A DNA stretch of 64,000 nt from JAFGTP01 sp964498725 (GTDB taxonomy: Bacteria; Fidelibacterota; UBA2242; JAFGTP01), in contig CAZCHS010000005.1 of NCBI GenBank assembly GCA_964498725.1, positions 23,015 through 87,014 on the forward strand, written 5' to 3'. The notes below the pieces were generated by a model. That model saw only the letters and a list, made by a program, of their open reading frames with translations. It had not been told where the DNA came from and did no database searches. This document shows, piece after piece, positions 54,306-62,713 of the stretch (its first letter is position 1; every line of letters starts with the position of its first letter). The translations under genes were made by a program, and so were the position numbers.

Positions 54306-55058
54306 TTAAACAGGGTTGGGAATGTCGATGAAGTCTACTTCCAGTCCCATGTTCTGGCTTAACAATTCGCCCATTCTACGAACACCAAACCGCTCTGTAG
54401 CATGGTGGCCGGCGGAAATAAAATGGACGCCTTCTTCCCTGGACAAATGCATGTTATATTCGCTGGCCTCGCCGGTAATATACATATCAAGATCTTCGGC
54501 AATGGCCTGGTTGAATTCCTTTTGAGCGCCACCGGAAATGATACCGATAGTGTTGACTTTTTTCGGGCCGTAAGGAAATATTACTGCGTTAGGATTCAAT
54601 TCGCGCCGGACTTTTTCAAAATAGTATTCGGGATCAGAATTTTTCAGAGCTCCTTTGACGCCGATCTTGGTTCCTTTATAATCGCCAAAGGGTTTAGGAT
54701 CCTGCAGATCAAAAAATTCCGCCAGTACCGCATTATTGCCATATTTTTCATGGGCGTCAATAGGCAAATGGTAGCCCCACAAATTAATATCATTCTCCAG
54801 CAGCATTTTCACTCTTTTTTTATAATGCCCGGTGTAAGTGGGCCTGTGAAAAGACCAGATAATACCATGGTGCACCAGAATGCCATCGGCTTTGGCCGCT
54901 ATGGCGCGCTCAAACAATTCCAAACATCCCGTTACACCGGTAATGATTTTTTTGACTTCATCCCGGCCCTCTACCTGTAAACCATTGGGTCCATAATCCT
55001 TATAAAGTTCCGGCTTTAAAATTCCATTTAAATATTCCGTAATTTTATCTCTTTTCAT
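54306..55058 (-). CDS. Nif3-like dinuclear metal-centre protein
   Basis: 250 residues. The DGILVHHGIIW segment (about residue 60), GYHLPIDAH (near 95) and the C-terminal ISAGHHATERFGVRRMG provide the conserved metal ligands of the Nif3/YbgI family, which forms hexamers with a dinuclear metal site in each subunit. The function of the family is still debated (GTP cyclohydrolase I-type annotations are not reliable). It lies 2 bases after the Bax-inhibitor-like gene and forms a unit with it. Confidence 0.9.
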   Translation of the reverse strand: MKRDKITEYLNGILKPELYKDYGPNGLQVEGRDEVKKIITGVTGCLELFERAIAAKADGILVHHGIIWSFHRPTYTGHYKKRVKMLLENDINLWGYHLPIDAHEKYGNNAVLAEFFDLQDPKPFGDYKGTKIGVKGALKNSDPEYYFEKVRRELNPNAVIFPYGPKKVNTIGIISGGAQKEFNQAIAEDLDMYITGEASEYNMHLSREEGVHFISAGHHATERFGVRRMGELLSQNMGLEVDFIDIPNPV

Positions 55059-55060
55059 TG

Positions 55061-55804
55061 TTACCCTCTATCTGCTAATTTCGCCAGTAACCGCAATATT
55101 TCAATATAAAGCCAGATCAATGTTACCATTAATCCAAAGGCCGCATACCACTCCATGAATTGCGGCAATCCCCGGTCACTTCCCTGGTCGATAAAATCAA
55201 AATCCAACACCAGGTTCAAGGCCGCGATTCCGACAACAAGCAAGCTAAAGCCGATTCCAAAGAGTCCACTGCCGAAGACACCCGGCATTTGCACGCCAAA
55301 CCAGCTCAATATAAAGGAAAGAAAATAGAATAATGCAACACCTCCGGTAGCCGCAATGACACCAAGACGAAATTTTTGGGTCACTTGAATTATTCCGCTT
55401 TTATAGAGAAATAGCATAACACCCATGGTTCCCATCGTAAGCATTACCGCTTTCATGACAATTCCCGGATATTGGGTCTCAAAAATAGCAGACAAACCAC
55501 CCAGCAACAATCCTTCGAAAAAAGCATAAAGAGGCGCGGTAATTTTGGCGCCCTTCGGATTAAAAACTGTGATCAGCGCTGTAATCAGTCCGCCGATCAG
55601 CCCGATCATCATAAGGGGACTGACGGCTGAGGCATCCCAGGCATTCATGAATTTTGTCCAGGTAAAACCCGCACTGGCAATCAAAATAAAAAACATCAGA
55701 AAGGTTTTGTTGATTGTGCCATCTATGGTCATTACTGACTGTCCGGCATAGGACTGGGCATTCTTAAAAGTTTTGGATTTAAATATCGGATTTGAAGTTC
55801 GCAT
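55061..55804 (-). CDS. Bax inhibitor-1/YccA-family membrane protein
   Basis: 247 residues with seven predicted membrane helices. The start MRTSNPIF, the LLLGGLSAIFE segment and the DFDFIDQG loop near residue 200 match the bacterial members of the Bax inhibitor-1/YccA-like group, thought to be calcium-leak channels or membrane-integrity factors. It lies upstream of the Nif3-like gene (2 bases) and faces the thr operon across 320 bases of AT-rich intergenic DNA. Function in bacteria is uncertain. Confidence 0.85.
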   Translation of the reverse strand: MRTSNPIFKSKTFKNAQSYAGQSVMTIDGTINKTFLMFFILIASAGFTWTKFMNAWDASAVSPLMMIGLIGGLITALITVFNPKGAKITAPLYAFFEGLLLGGLSAIFETQYPGIVMKAVMLTMGTMGVMLFLYKSGIIQVTQKFRLGVIAATGGVALFYFLSFILSWFGVQMPGVFGSGLFGIGFSLLVVGIAALNLVLDFDFIDQGSDRGLPQFMEWYAAFGLMVTLIWLYIEILRLLAKLADRG

Positions 55805-56058
55805 AATTTCTCCTCATTATTTTTCAGGATACATACACAATATACTTAAAATATTTTGAATGATGAAAGTTTCAATGAATCCATCTTTATTTTTTCAACA
55901 ATATAATTGTCCGGCAGAATTTTTTGGGCTCATGGATGATTTTGGTGTACCCGGATTTTGTCATTATAAAAATTACAAAAATGGGCTTTTCGGCAATTTT
56001 ATATTGCAAGCTCTAAAAAAACTCAATATATTTGGCTTTCAATGAATAAGGGATAGAG

Positions 56059-56103
56059 AGAGTTAACAGGCAGCAAGGAAGCTGTATCTTTAACTCTTTT
56101 TTT
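56059..56103 (+). promoter_or_regulatory. Terminator-type hairpin in the leader of the thr operon
   Basis: The 320 bases between the Bax-inhibitor-like gene and thrA are AT-rich. AGAGTTAA (56059-56066) pairs with TTAACTCT (56090-56097), with an inner CAGC/GCTG stem, and seven T residues follow, only 22 bases before the thrA start. This is an intrinsic terminator shape in the leader, so it could act as an attenuator of thrABC. No Thr- or Ile-rich leader peptide is seen, so the sensing mode is open. It could also end a small upstream transcript. Confidence 0.6.
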
Positions 56104-56124
56104 ATTTATAAACTAAGGATTGAC

Positions 56125-58590
56125 ATGAAAGTATTAAAATTTGGCGGAACATCACTGGGAAGCCCCGCGCTTATCAGAGATGTTTCTAAAATCGTACAAA
56201 CGGCACAAGCCGAAAACCCAGGAATTATCGTTGTATTTTCGGCATTTTCCGGTATTACCAATTTATTGATCGAAGCCGGTGAACAAGCGGAAAAGGGCGA
56301 CAACAGCTATACCCTTACCAATGAAAAAATTTTTACGAAACATCTCACTTATGTAAATGATTTGTTTACCGATAAAAATTTAAACAATGTCATCACCCAA
56401 AAAATCAATTCCCTGTTTACGGAAATCGATGAAATTACCCACGGTATGTACCTTCTCAAGGAAATGTCACCGAAATCACTGGATTTACTGCAGAGCTTTG
56501 GTGAACGTTTGTCCAACACCATTATTTCCGAATATTTAAATTACAAAGGAATAAAAAATAGATATTTAGACACAAGAAATACTTTTATTACCGACGAAAG
56601 ATACACCGGCGCGCGAATTGATTTTTTTACGACCGCAAAAAATATAAAGCAGGCCATTAATAATACAAAAGCCCTCTATGTTTCCACCGGCTTTATCGCC
56701 TCCTCCAGAAAAGGCACAACCACCACGATCGGCCGCAGCGGCTCCGACCTGACGGCCGCTATTTATGGCGCTGCTCTGAATGCCGATCATGTGGAAATTT
56801 GGACCGATGTTTCCGGCGTCATGAGCGCAGACCCGCGCAAAGTCAAAGACGCCTTTCCCCTGCCATCCATCAGTTATGTGGAAGCAATGGAAATGTCACA
56901 CTTTGGCGCCAAAGTCATTCATCCACTGACTGTTCAGCCGTTAATGGACAATGATATTCCCTGCATCATCAAAAATACTTTTGATCCTGCCGCAGCGGGA
57001 ACAGTGATCACGAACGAACCTTCCGACCGCTGCCTGGCAAAAGGGGTTACCTCCATCGATAATGTCGCATTGATCACCCTGCAGGGAAGCGGCATGATCG
57101 GTATTGAAGGAACGGCTTCACGTATGTTTGCCGCCCTGGCACGAAACAAGATCAATGTCATCCTGATCTCCCAGGCCTCTTCGGAGCATTCCATTTGTGC
57201 GGCTATCAAACCGGAATTTGCGGAACTGGCCAGAGAATGCCTGGAAGAGGAATTTGCCGCGGAAATCGGCAGTAAATTCATTGACCGTGTCAAAATTGAA
57301 AAAGACCTTTCCATTATTGCGATTGTCGGAGAACAGATGCAGCATACGCCGGGAATTTCCGGAAAACTCTTTGAGGCTCTGGCTGAGAAAAATGTCAATG
57401 TGGTTGCCATTGCCCAGGGATCATCGGAACTCAATATTTCCGTGGTCATTCGCAAAACCGATGAAAAAATGGCCCTCAACGCAGTTCACGAATCCTTCTT
57501 TGCCCTGGAATCGAAACTCTACCTGTTCATTGCCGGTGTGGGACTGATCAGCTCCGAACTACTCAAACAGATCAAAGAAAATTACAGCCGCTTGCTGAAC
57601 AATAAAAAACTTAACCTAATTGTCTCCGGCCTGGCCAACAGCCGGAAAATGCTTCTGTCCGCAGACGGTATCAATCTGGACAATTTCCGGAAGGAATTGG
57701 AAATAAGTGATACCAAGTCCGCTCCTTCTGAATTTCTAAAATTCATTCAAAAGGAAAAACTGACCCATTGCGTATTTGTGGACTGCACTGCCAGCGACTA
57801 TATCAGCCGCAGCTACGGGGATTTTCTGAAAGCCGGTGTTTCCGTAGTGGCCGCCAATAAACAGGCCAATACGCGAAAATATTCCGAATACAAAAATTTG
57901 CAGGAACTGTCCCGCAAAAATAATGTGCAATATCTTTATGAAACCAATGCCGGTGCCGGATTGCCGATTATCAGTACAATTCAGGATCTGCTGGATTCCG
58001 GCGACAGAATACAAAAAATCGAAGCTATTCTGTCCGGTACGATCAGTTATATATTCAATAATTTCACTGCGGATAAGAAATTCAGCGAAATCGTTAAAAC
58101 CGCCATGGAAAAAGGCTATACGGAACCGGACCCGCGGGATGATCTCAATGGGATGGACTTCGCCCGTAAATTATTATTGCTGAGCCGTGAGATAGGCCAG
58201 CCCCTGGAAATGGAAGACATCGCTGTTGAACAGATCCTGCCGAAAGAATGTATGCAGGCGGATTCCCTTGATGATTTTTTTGACAAACTCAAAACCTATG
58301 ACCAACACTTCAGTGAAAAACAGCAAAAGGCCCGGTCTGAGAATAAAAAACTATCCTGGATCGCCAAATATGAAAATGGTAAAGCATCAATCGAGATAAA
58401 AGCCCTTGACAATTCCCATCCCTTTTATTCACTGCAGGGTAGTGACAATATCATTGCCATTACCACTGGCCGTTACCCAATTCCGTTGGTGATCAAGGGT
58501 GCCGGCGCCGGCGCGGAAGTGACTGCTGCCGGTGTTTTTGCCGATATTTTTAAAATTGCCAACACTGTAATTATGAAGCGGGTATACTAA
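56125..58590 (+). CDS. thrA: Bifunctional aspartate kinase/homoserine dehydrogenase
   Basis: 821 residues, the full fused enzyme. The kinase half starts KFGGTSLGSP and holds GRSGSDLTAA and GVMSADPRKV (to about residue 290). Two ACT regulatory domains follow (about 310-460), with QASSEHSICAA and QGSSELNISVV as the effector-binding loops. The homoserine dehydrogenase half begins near 470 (LFIAGVGLISSELL), with ANKQANTRKYSEY, ETNAGAGLPIISTI and SGTISYIFN. It carries out the first and third steps of threonine and methionine synthesis and is feedback-regulated through the ACT domains. It starts the thrA-thrB-thrC operon behind a leader hairpin, and its stop overlaps thrB (TAATG). Confidence 0.96.
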   Translation: MKVLKFGGTSLGSPALIRDVSKIVQTAQAENPGIIVVFSAFSGITNLLIEAGEQAEKGDNSYTLTNEKIFTKHLTYVNDLFTDKNLNNVITQKINSLFTEIDEITHGMYLLKEMSPKSLDLLQSFGERLSNTIISEYLNYKGIKNRYLDTRNTFITDERYTGARIDFFTTAKNIKQAINNTKALYVSTGFIASSRKGTTTTIGRSGSDLTAAIYGAALNADHVEIWTDVSGVMSADPRKVKDAFPLPSISYVEAMEMSHFGAKVIHPLTVQPLMDNDIPCIIKNTFDPAAAGTVITNEPSDRCLAKGVTSIDNVALITLQGSGMIGIEGTASRMFAALARNKINVILISQASSEHSICAAIKPEFAELARECLEEEFAAEIGSKFIDRVKIEKDLSIIAIVGEQMQHTPGISGKLFEALAEKNVNVVAIAQGSSELNISVVIRKTDEKMALNAVHESFFALESKLYLFIAGVGLISSELLKQIKENYSRLLNNKKLNLIVSGLANSRKMLLSADGINLDNFRKELEISDTKSAPSEFLKFIQKEKLTHCVFVDCTASDYISRSYGDFLKAGVSVVAANKQANTRKYSEYKNLQELSRKNNVQYLYETNAGAGLPIISTIQDLLDSGDRIQKIEAILSGTISYIFNNFTADKKFSEIVKTAMEKGYTEPDPRDDLNGMDFARKLLLLSREIGQPLEMEDIAVEQILPKECMQADSLDDFFDKLKTYDQHFSEKQQKARSENKKLSWIAKYENGKASIEIKALDNSHPFYSLQGSDNIIAITTGRYPIPLVIKGAGAGAEVTAAGVFADIFKIANTVIMKRVY

Positions 58591-59525
58591 TGACTAAATC
58601 AATCAAAGTTTTTGCGCCAGCCTCAGTGGGCAATTCGAAATGCGGCTATGATGTGCTCGGGTTCGCCATCAATGAGCCCGGTGATATTGTGGAATTGACA
58701 CTAACTGATAAACCGGAAGTCAATATTCAGGTGCGTGGTAATGAGATGATTCCCACCGATCCAGTGAAAAATACCTGCGGTGTGGCTGCGCTGAAATTTC
58801 TGGAACGCTTTGCACCCGGCACTGGCGTCAATATTATTCTGGACAAACAAATGCCCATCGGCAGTGGACTAGGCTCCAGTGCCGCCGGTGCTGCCGCCAC
58901 GCTGTTCGGGCTTAATCAATTATTTGATAATATTTGCGATGACGAGGAGTTGCTGGAATTCGGATTGGCCGCGGAAAAAGCCGCCTGTGGTGCCGGACAT
59001 GCTGACAATATCGCGCCGTCACTCTTTGGCGGATTCATATTGATCAATAGCTATATACCACTGAAAATTAAAAAGATATCAGCGCCGGAAAATCTCTATT
59101 GCACCGTGGTTCATCCCGATGTGGAAATCAAGACAGCCGACGCGCGCAATCTTTTGCCAAAGGAAGTATCGCTCGCTACAGCCGTATTACAAATGGGATA
59201 TCTTGGTGGATTTTTGGCTGCCCTTTATACGGCTGATTTTGAGATGATGAAAAATTCGCTGCGGGATTTGCTGGCAGAACCCTATCGCTGCCGGTTGATC
59301 CCGCATTTTGATGATGCCATGGAAATCATTGAAAATGCCAATGGCCTGGGCGGCGGCATTTCAGGCTCCGGTCCCAGTATTTTCGCCCTGTCCAATGATC
59401 CCGCAATCGCTGACCTAATTGGCGACCATTGGCAAAAATTATATGCTTCAATAGGCTGCCAGGTTTATGTTTCCCAAATCAATGACCAGGGCCCAAAAAT
59501 TATCAATGGAGAGGATATCCAATGA
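58590..59525 (+). CDS. thrB: Homoserine kinase
   Basis: 311 residues, GHMP kinase family. Phosphorylates homoserine. The N-terminal FAPASVGNSKCGYDVLGFA, the ATP-binding PIGSGLGSSAAGAAA (about residues 91-105), and the C-terminal GGGISGSGPSIFAL are the three GHMP motifs. Its start shares one base with the thrA stop and its stop overlaps the start of thrC (ATGA). Confidence 0.95.
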   Translation: MTKSIKVFAPASVGNSKCGYDVLGFAINEPGDIVELTLTDKPEVNIQVRGNEMIPTDPVKNTCGVAALKFLERFAPGTGVNIILDKQMPIGSGLGSSAAGAAATLFGLNQLFDNICDDEELLEFGLAAEKAACGAGHADNIAPSLFGGFILINSYIPLKIKKISAPENLYCTVVHPDVEIKTADARNLLPKEVSLATAVLQMGYLGGFLAALYTADFEMMKNSLRDLLAEPYRCRLIPHFDDAMEIIENANGLGGGISGSGPSIFALSNDPAIADLIGDHWQKLYASIGCQVYVSQINDQGPKIINGEDIQ

Positions 59526-60835
59526 AATATTACAGCACCAATAATAAAAATGTAACCGTCAGTCTCAAAGAAGCGGTTTTAACCGGAATGCCAAAGGACA
59601 AGGGACTTTTTATGCCTATGGAGTTGAAAAAACTGGATGACAATCTTATTCAGAAGATGTCGTCCATGTCTTTTCAGGATATTTCCAAAAAAGTGTGCAA
59701 AAATATTATTGATGATATTGATGAAACTGTTCTGGACAGGATCATTGACGAGGCGATTAACTTTGACGCGCCGCTGATAAAAATCAATGACAAGATCAGC
59801 ACCCTGGAACTCTTTCACGGGCCGACCCTGGCGTTCAAGGATTTTGGAGCCCGCTTCATGTCGCGGCTGATGTCCTATTTTGTCAAAGATTCGCACCGTA
59901 AATTAAATATCGTTGTCGCCACCTCCGGTGATACCGGCAGCGCTGTGGCCAATGGATTTCTGGGAGTGGACAATATCAATGTGCTGGTGCTCTATCCTTC
60001 CGGTAAAGTCAGCAAAATACAGGAAAAACAGATCGCCACCCTTGGCGAAAACATTACCGCCCTGGAAGTGGACGGCACTTTTGATGATTGCCAGAAAATG
60101 GTGAAAGCCGCGTTGATCGATGATGATATTCTTGATAATCTGAAGATCACTTCAGCCAATTCTATTAATATTTCCCGACTGATTCCACAAATTTTTTACT
60201 TTTTCCAAATGGTTGCGCAACTGGATTATCAGCCGTCAGATAAAATTGCGGTATGTGTTCCCAGCGGAAATTTTGGTAACCTCACCGCGGGATTGATGGG
60301 CAAGCAGATGGGACTGCCAATTTCCCAATTTATCGCCGCCACTAATATCAATGATGTGGTACCGGAATACCTGGCCTCTTCCATCTTTTCACCGCGGCCC
60401 TCAAAAACAACCATTTCCAATGCCATGGATGTGGGAGATCCCAGCAATTTCATGCGTATTCTCGATATTTATGACAATGATTACAATATGATTACACAGG
60501 AAATCAAAGGATTTTCTTATACTGATGATGAGACCCGTCAAAAAATGCGTCAGGTTTACGAGGATTTTGGCTATATCTGCGATCCTCATGGCGCCGTGGG
60601 TTATCTAGGCCTGGAAACTTTCCTGGAGCAACATCCGGAATTTAACAAAGGTGTTTTCTGTGAGACCGCCCATCCGGCAAAGTTTAAGGATACCGTTGTT
60701 GATGCCATTGATCAGAAGGTCAAACTTCCCGAACGACTGACAAAATTTATGGCGCGGGATAATGTCTCAGTGAAAATATCAACGGATTTTCAGGAATTGA
60801 AAGAGCTGATGTTGAGTGGTGGGCAGTATCGGTAG
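59522..60835 (+). CDS. thrC: Threonine synthase
   Basis: 437 residues. Converts O-phosphohomoserine to threonine using pyridoxal phosphate. The PLP lysine lies in TLAFKDFGARFM (near residue 105), and ATSGDTGSAVANG follows. The substrate and phosphate-binding region includes SANSINISRLIPQ near residue 210. The gene belongs to the longer, E. coli-like class of threonine synthase. Last gene of the thrABC operon; hairpins that could terminate it start at 60883. Confidence 0.95.
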   Translation: MKYYSTNNKNVTVSLKEAVLTGMPKDKGLFMPMELKKLDDNLIQKMSSMSFQDISKKVCKNIIDDIDETVLDRIIDEAINFDAPLIKINDKISTLELFHGPTLAFKDFGARFMSRLMSYFVKDSHRKLNIVVATSGDTGSAVANGFLGVDNINVLVLYPSGKVSKIQEKQIATLGENITALEVDGTFDDCQKMVKAALIDDDILDNLKITSANSINISRLIPQIFYFFQMVAQLDYQPSDKIAVCVPSGNFGNLTAGLMGKQMGLPISQFIAATNINDVVPEYLASSIFSPRPSKTTISNAMDVGDPSNFMRILDIYDNDYNMITQEIKGFSYTDDETRQKMRQVYEDFGYICDPHGAVGYLGLETFLEQHPEFNKGVFCETAHPAKFKDTVVDAIDQKVKLPERLTKFMARDNVSVKISTDFQELKELMLSGGQYR

Positions 60836-60882
60836 GTTATTATTTATCAAGAAAAAGTATAAAAACTCAAGTAATATTTGTT

Positions 60883-61054
60883 GAACTCCTTCAGAGTTCT
60901 TTTTCTGTATGGTTTGGCATCCATGGGTTAACACCCATGATTATTTTTGTTTAATCCCTTCGGGATTTTATTATCACTTTTATTCAGATTAGCACCACAA
61001 TTCATTGTGGTGGATAAAACAAAAAACTTAAACATTAGTAGGCTTCAGCCTACT
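60883..61054. repeat. Array of five consecutive hairpins with TTCA-type loops
   Basis: Five perfect palindromes in 172 non-coding bases: GAACTC/GAGTTC (60883-60899, loop CTTCA), CATGGGT/ACCCATG (60922-60939), AATCCC/GGGATT (60953-60967, loop TTC), CACCACAA/TTGTGGTG (60993-61012, loop TTCA) and AGTAGGCT/AGCCTACT (61037-61054, loop TC). The first is followed by five T residues and may terminate thrC. The group recalls REP-like intergenic repeats; the loop theme recurs at 18772 and 18933. This accounts for the 298-base gap after thrC. Confidence 0.8.
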
Positions 61055-61133
61055 TCCAAAATATTGGACGGCGGCAATTATTTTAGAAAAATTTTCACTG
61101 GATAAATTCAAATAAATTCTTCTAGTTTAAACC

Positions 61134-61883
61134 ATGAAGAGTCATGAACCAATCATACACAAGGCAAAATTCCGGTTTTTTGCAGAACTGAATGATTTTC
61201 TGTCCAAAGAATTCCAGGATAAAAAGTTTACCTATCAGTTTCGGGGCCGGCCATCGATCAAAGATACTATACAGGCGATCGGGGTTCCCCATCCTGAAAT
61301 CGACTTGATTTTGGTAGATGGACATTCTGTTGACTTTGATTTTATCCTAAGAGGTGGCGAAGATGTAACTGTCTATCCGGAATATGATAATTCCCAAAAA
61401 CCCGGTATCATTCATCTGCGGCCTAAACTTCCGCCAGAGAAAAAATTCATTGTTGATGTTAATCTCGGCAAACTAGTGCCGAAATTGCGCCTGCTCGGTT
61501 TTGACACCCTGTTTGAAGAGGATGACCATAAAATTGTCGACATTTCCAACCAGGATAATCGCATCATATTAACCAGGGATATCGGTATATTAAAATACAA
61601 TGCCGTCAAATTCGGATATTGGGTCAGAAATACTCAACCTTTTGCACAAGTTGCTGAAGTTGTCCAAAAATTTAATCTCAGTACAGCGATCAAAGCTTTT
61701 ACCCGGTGTACGGTTTGTAATGGTATTCTGGTGCCGGCAGACAAAGACCAGATTGCCGACAAAATTCCACTGCAAACCTATCAGTTGTATGACGCGTTTA
61801 CCCAATGTCAGCAATGCGGAAAAATATTTTGGCAGGGCAGCCATGTGGATAAAATCAAAGAGTGGATTAAGGAACTAAAATGA
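61134..61883 (+). CDS. Mut7-C RNase-domain protein with ubiquitin-like N-terminus
   Basis: 249 residues. Residues about 8-90 form a ubiquitin-like beta-grasp (Ub-Mut7C) domain with FRFFAELNDFL, then LILVDGHSVDFDFIL and VTVYPEYD. The Mut7-C nuclease domain (about 100-185) is a PIN-type fold with VDVNLGKLVPKLRLLGFDTL and RIILTRDIGILKY, keeping the acidic residues expected of RNases. A zinc ribbon closes the protein, with RCTVCNG near residue 193 and TQCQQCGK near residue 223. The family is predicted to cleave RNA or take part in RNA decay or sulfur-relay systems; bacterial substrates are not known. A hairpin terminator overlaps its stop codon. Confidence 0.88.
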   Translation: MKSHEPIIHKAKFRFFAELNDFLSKEFQDKKFTYQFRGRPSIKDTIQAIGVPHPEIDLILVDGHSVDFDFILRGGEDVTVYPEYDNSQKPGIIHLRPKLPPEKKFIVDVNLGKLVPKLRLLGFDTLFEEDDHKIVDISNQDNRIILTRDIGILKYNAVKFGYWVRNTQPFAQVAEVVQKFNLSTAIKAFTRCTVCNGILVPADKDQIADKIPLQTYQLYDAFTQCQQCGKIFWQGSHVDKIKEWIKELK

Positions 61884-61913
61884 AAAGGGCATATGAAACC
61901 ATATACCTTTTTC
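61883..61913 (+). terminator. Hairpin terminator of the Mut7-C gene
   Basis: AAAAGG (61883-61888) pairs with CCTTTT (61906-61911), and ATATG with CATAT inside, separated by a small internal loop. T residues continue past the stem. It starts on the last base of the stop codon. Confidence 0.7.
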
Positions 61914-61964
61914 TAAATTATTCCAGAATGCACAGAAACGAATTAATCTGGCATTTCTTTTTTT

Positions 61965-62064
61965 NNNNNNNNNNNNNNNNNNNNNNNNNNNNNNNNNNNN
62001 NNNNNNNNNNNNNNNNNNNNNNNNNNNNNNNNNNNNNNNNNNNNNNNNNNNNNNNNNNNNNNNN
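61965..62064. other. Assembly gap (100 N)
   Basis: Exactly 100 N, the usual placeholder for a scaffold gap of unknown size. The sequence before it is plain A/T-rich non-coding DNA, and the sequence after it is already inside the peroxiredoxin gene about 45 codons from its expected start. At least 135 bases of the gene should be missing, so the true gap is probably longer than 100. Confidence 0.97.
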
Positions 62065-62553
62065 GTGCTCTTTTTCTGGCCCATGGATTTTACTTTTGTG
62101 TGTCCCACCGAAATCATTGCCCACGATAAACGGCTTAAAGAATTCCAAAAACGTGATGTCGAAATAGTCGGCGTATCCGTGGATTCACAATACACCCATC
62201 ACGCCTGGCGTAAAACCACGATTGAAGACGGCGGCATCGGTGAGGTGGGATTTCCAATGGTGTCGGACATCAAGCATGAAATAACCCGCGCTTACGATGT
62301 TGAACACCAAGATGGTGTTGCCCTCCGCGCATCTTTTCTGATTGATGCGGAAGGCATTGTTCAGCATCAGGTGGTCAACAACCTTTCCCTGGGAAGAAAT
62401 ATCGATGAAATGCTGCGTGTCATCGACGCGTTACAGTTTAGCGAAAAGCATGGTGAAGTTTGCCCGGCCAACTGGAAACAGGGGGATCAGGCTATGAAAC
62501 CTTCTGCTGAAGGTGTGGCCAATTACCTGGCAGCCAATGCACTGAACTTATAA
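62065..62553 (+). CDS. Typical 2-Cys peroxiredoxin (AhpC/Prx family), 5' end lost in the gap
   Basis: The visible 162 residues begin VLFFWPMDFTFVCPTEI, with the peroxidatic cysteine in FVCPTE, and end with the resolving cysteine in HGEVCPANWKQGD. The SLGRNIDEMLRVIDALQ segment is intact. About 45 N-terminal residues (the GKxAPDF part) are missing because of the gap; the GTG at 62065 is an internal valine codon, not the start. The enzyme reduces hydrogen peroxide and organic peroxides with thiol donors. Both cysteines place it with typical 2-Cys peroxiredoxins. A strong terminator follows. Confidence 0.95.
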   Translation: MLFFWPMDFTFVCPTEIIAHDKRLKEFQKRDVEIVGVSVDSQYTHHAWRKTTIEDGGIGEVGFPMVSDIKHEITRAYDVEHQDGVALRASFLIDAEGIVQHQVVNNLSLGRNIDEMLRVIDALQFSEKHGEVCPANWKQGDQAMKPSAEGVANYLAANALNL

Positions 62554-62570
62554 TATTTTTTGTCATAGTA

Positions 62571-62608
62571 AAAAAATACCCGCTGCCATTTCTGGCAGCG
62601 GGATTTTT
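62571..62608. terminator. Strong bidirectional terminator after the peroxiredoxin gene
   Basis: CCCGCTGCCA (62579-62588) pairs perfectly with TGGCAGCGGG (62593-62602) around TTTC, with A-run and T-run at the ends. It serves the peroxiredoxin gene and may also stop the minus-strand lipoprotein gene. Confidence 0.92.
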
Positions 62609-62713
62609 AATTACATCAGTTTGATCAAAAAATTGTTTTAACCGGTCCGTGTACATAAAAATTTTTGAATTTGGAACGATCTATATTTTTTTCAACATGT
62701 ATTTTTATAGTTT

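Noticed and set aside
55860..56045. Phe-rich 61-codon frame ahead of thrA as a gene or leader peptide
   Set aside because: It lacks a ribosome site, is rich in Phe rather than Thr or Ile, and has no family signature; it is probably chance AT-rich DNA.
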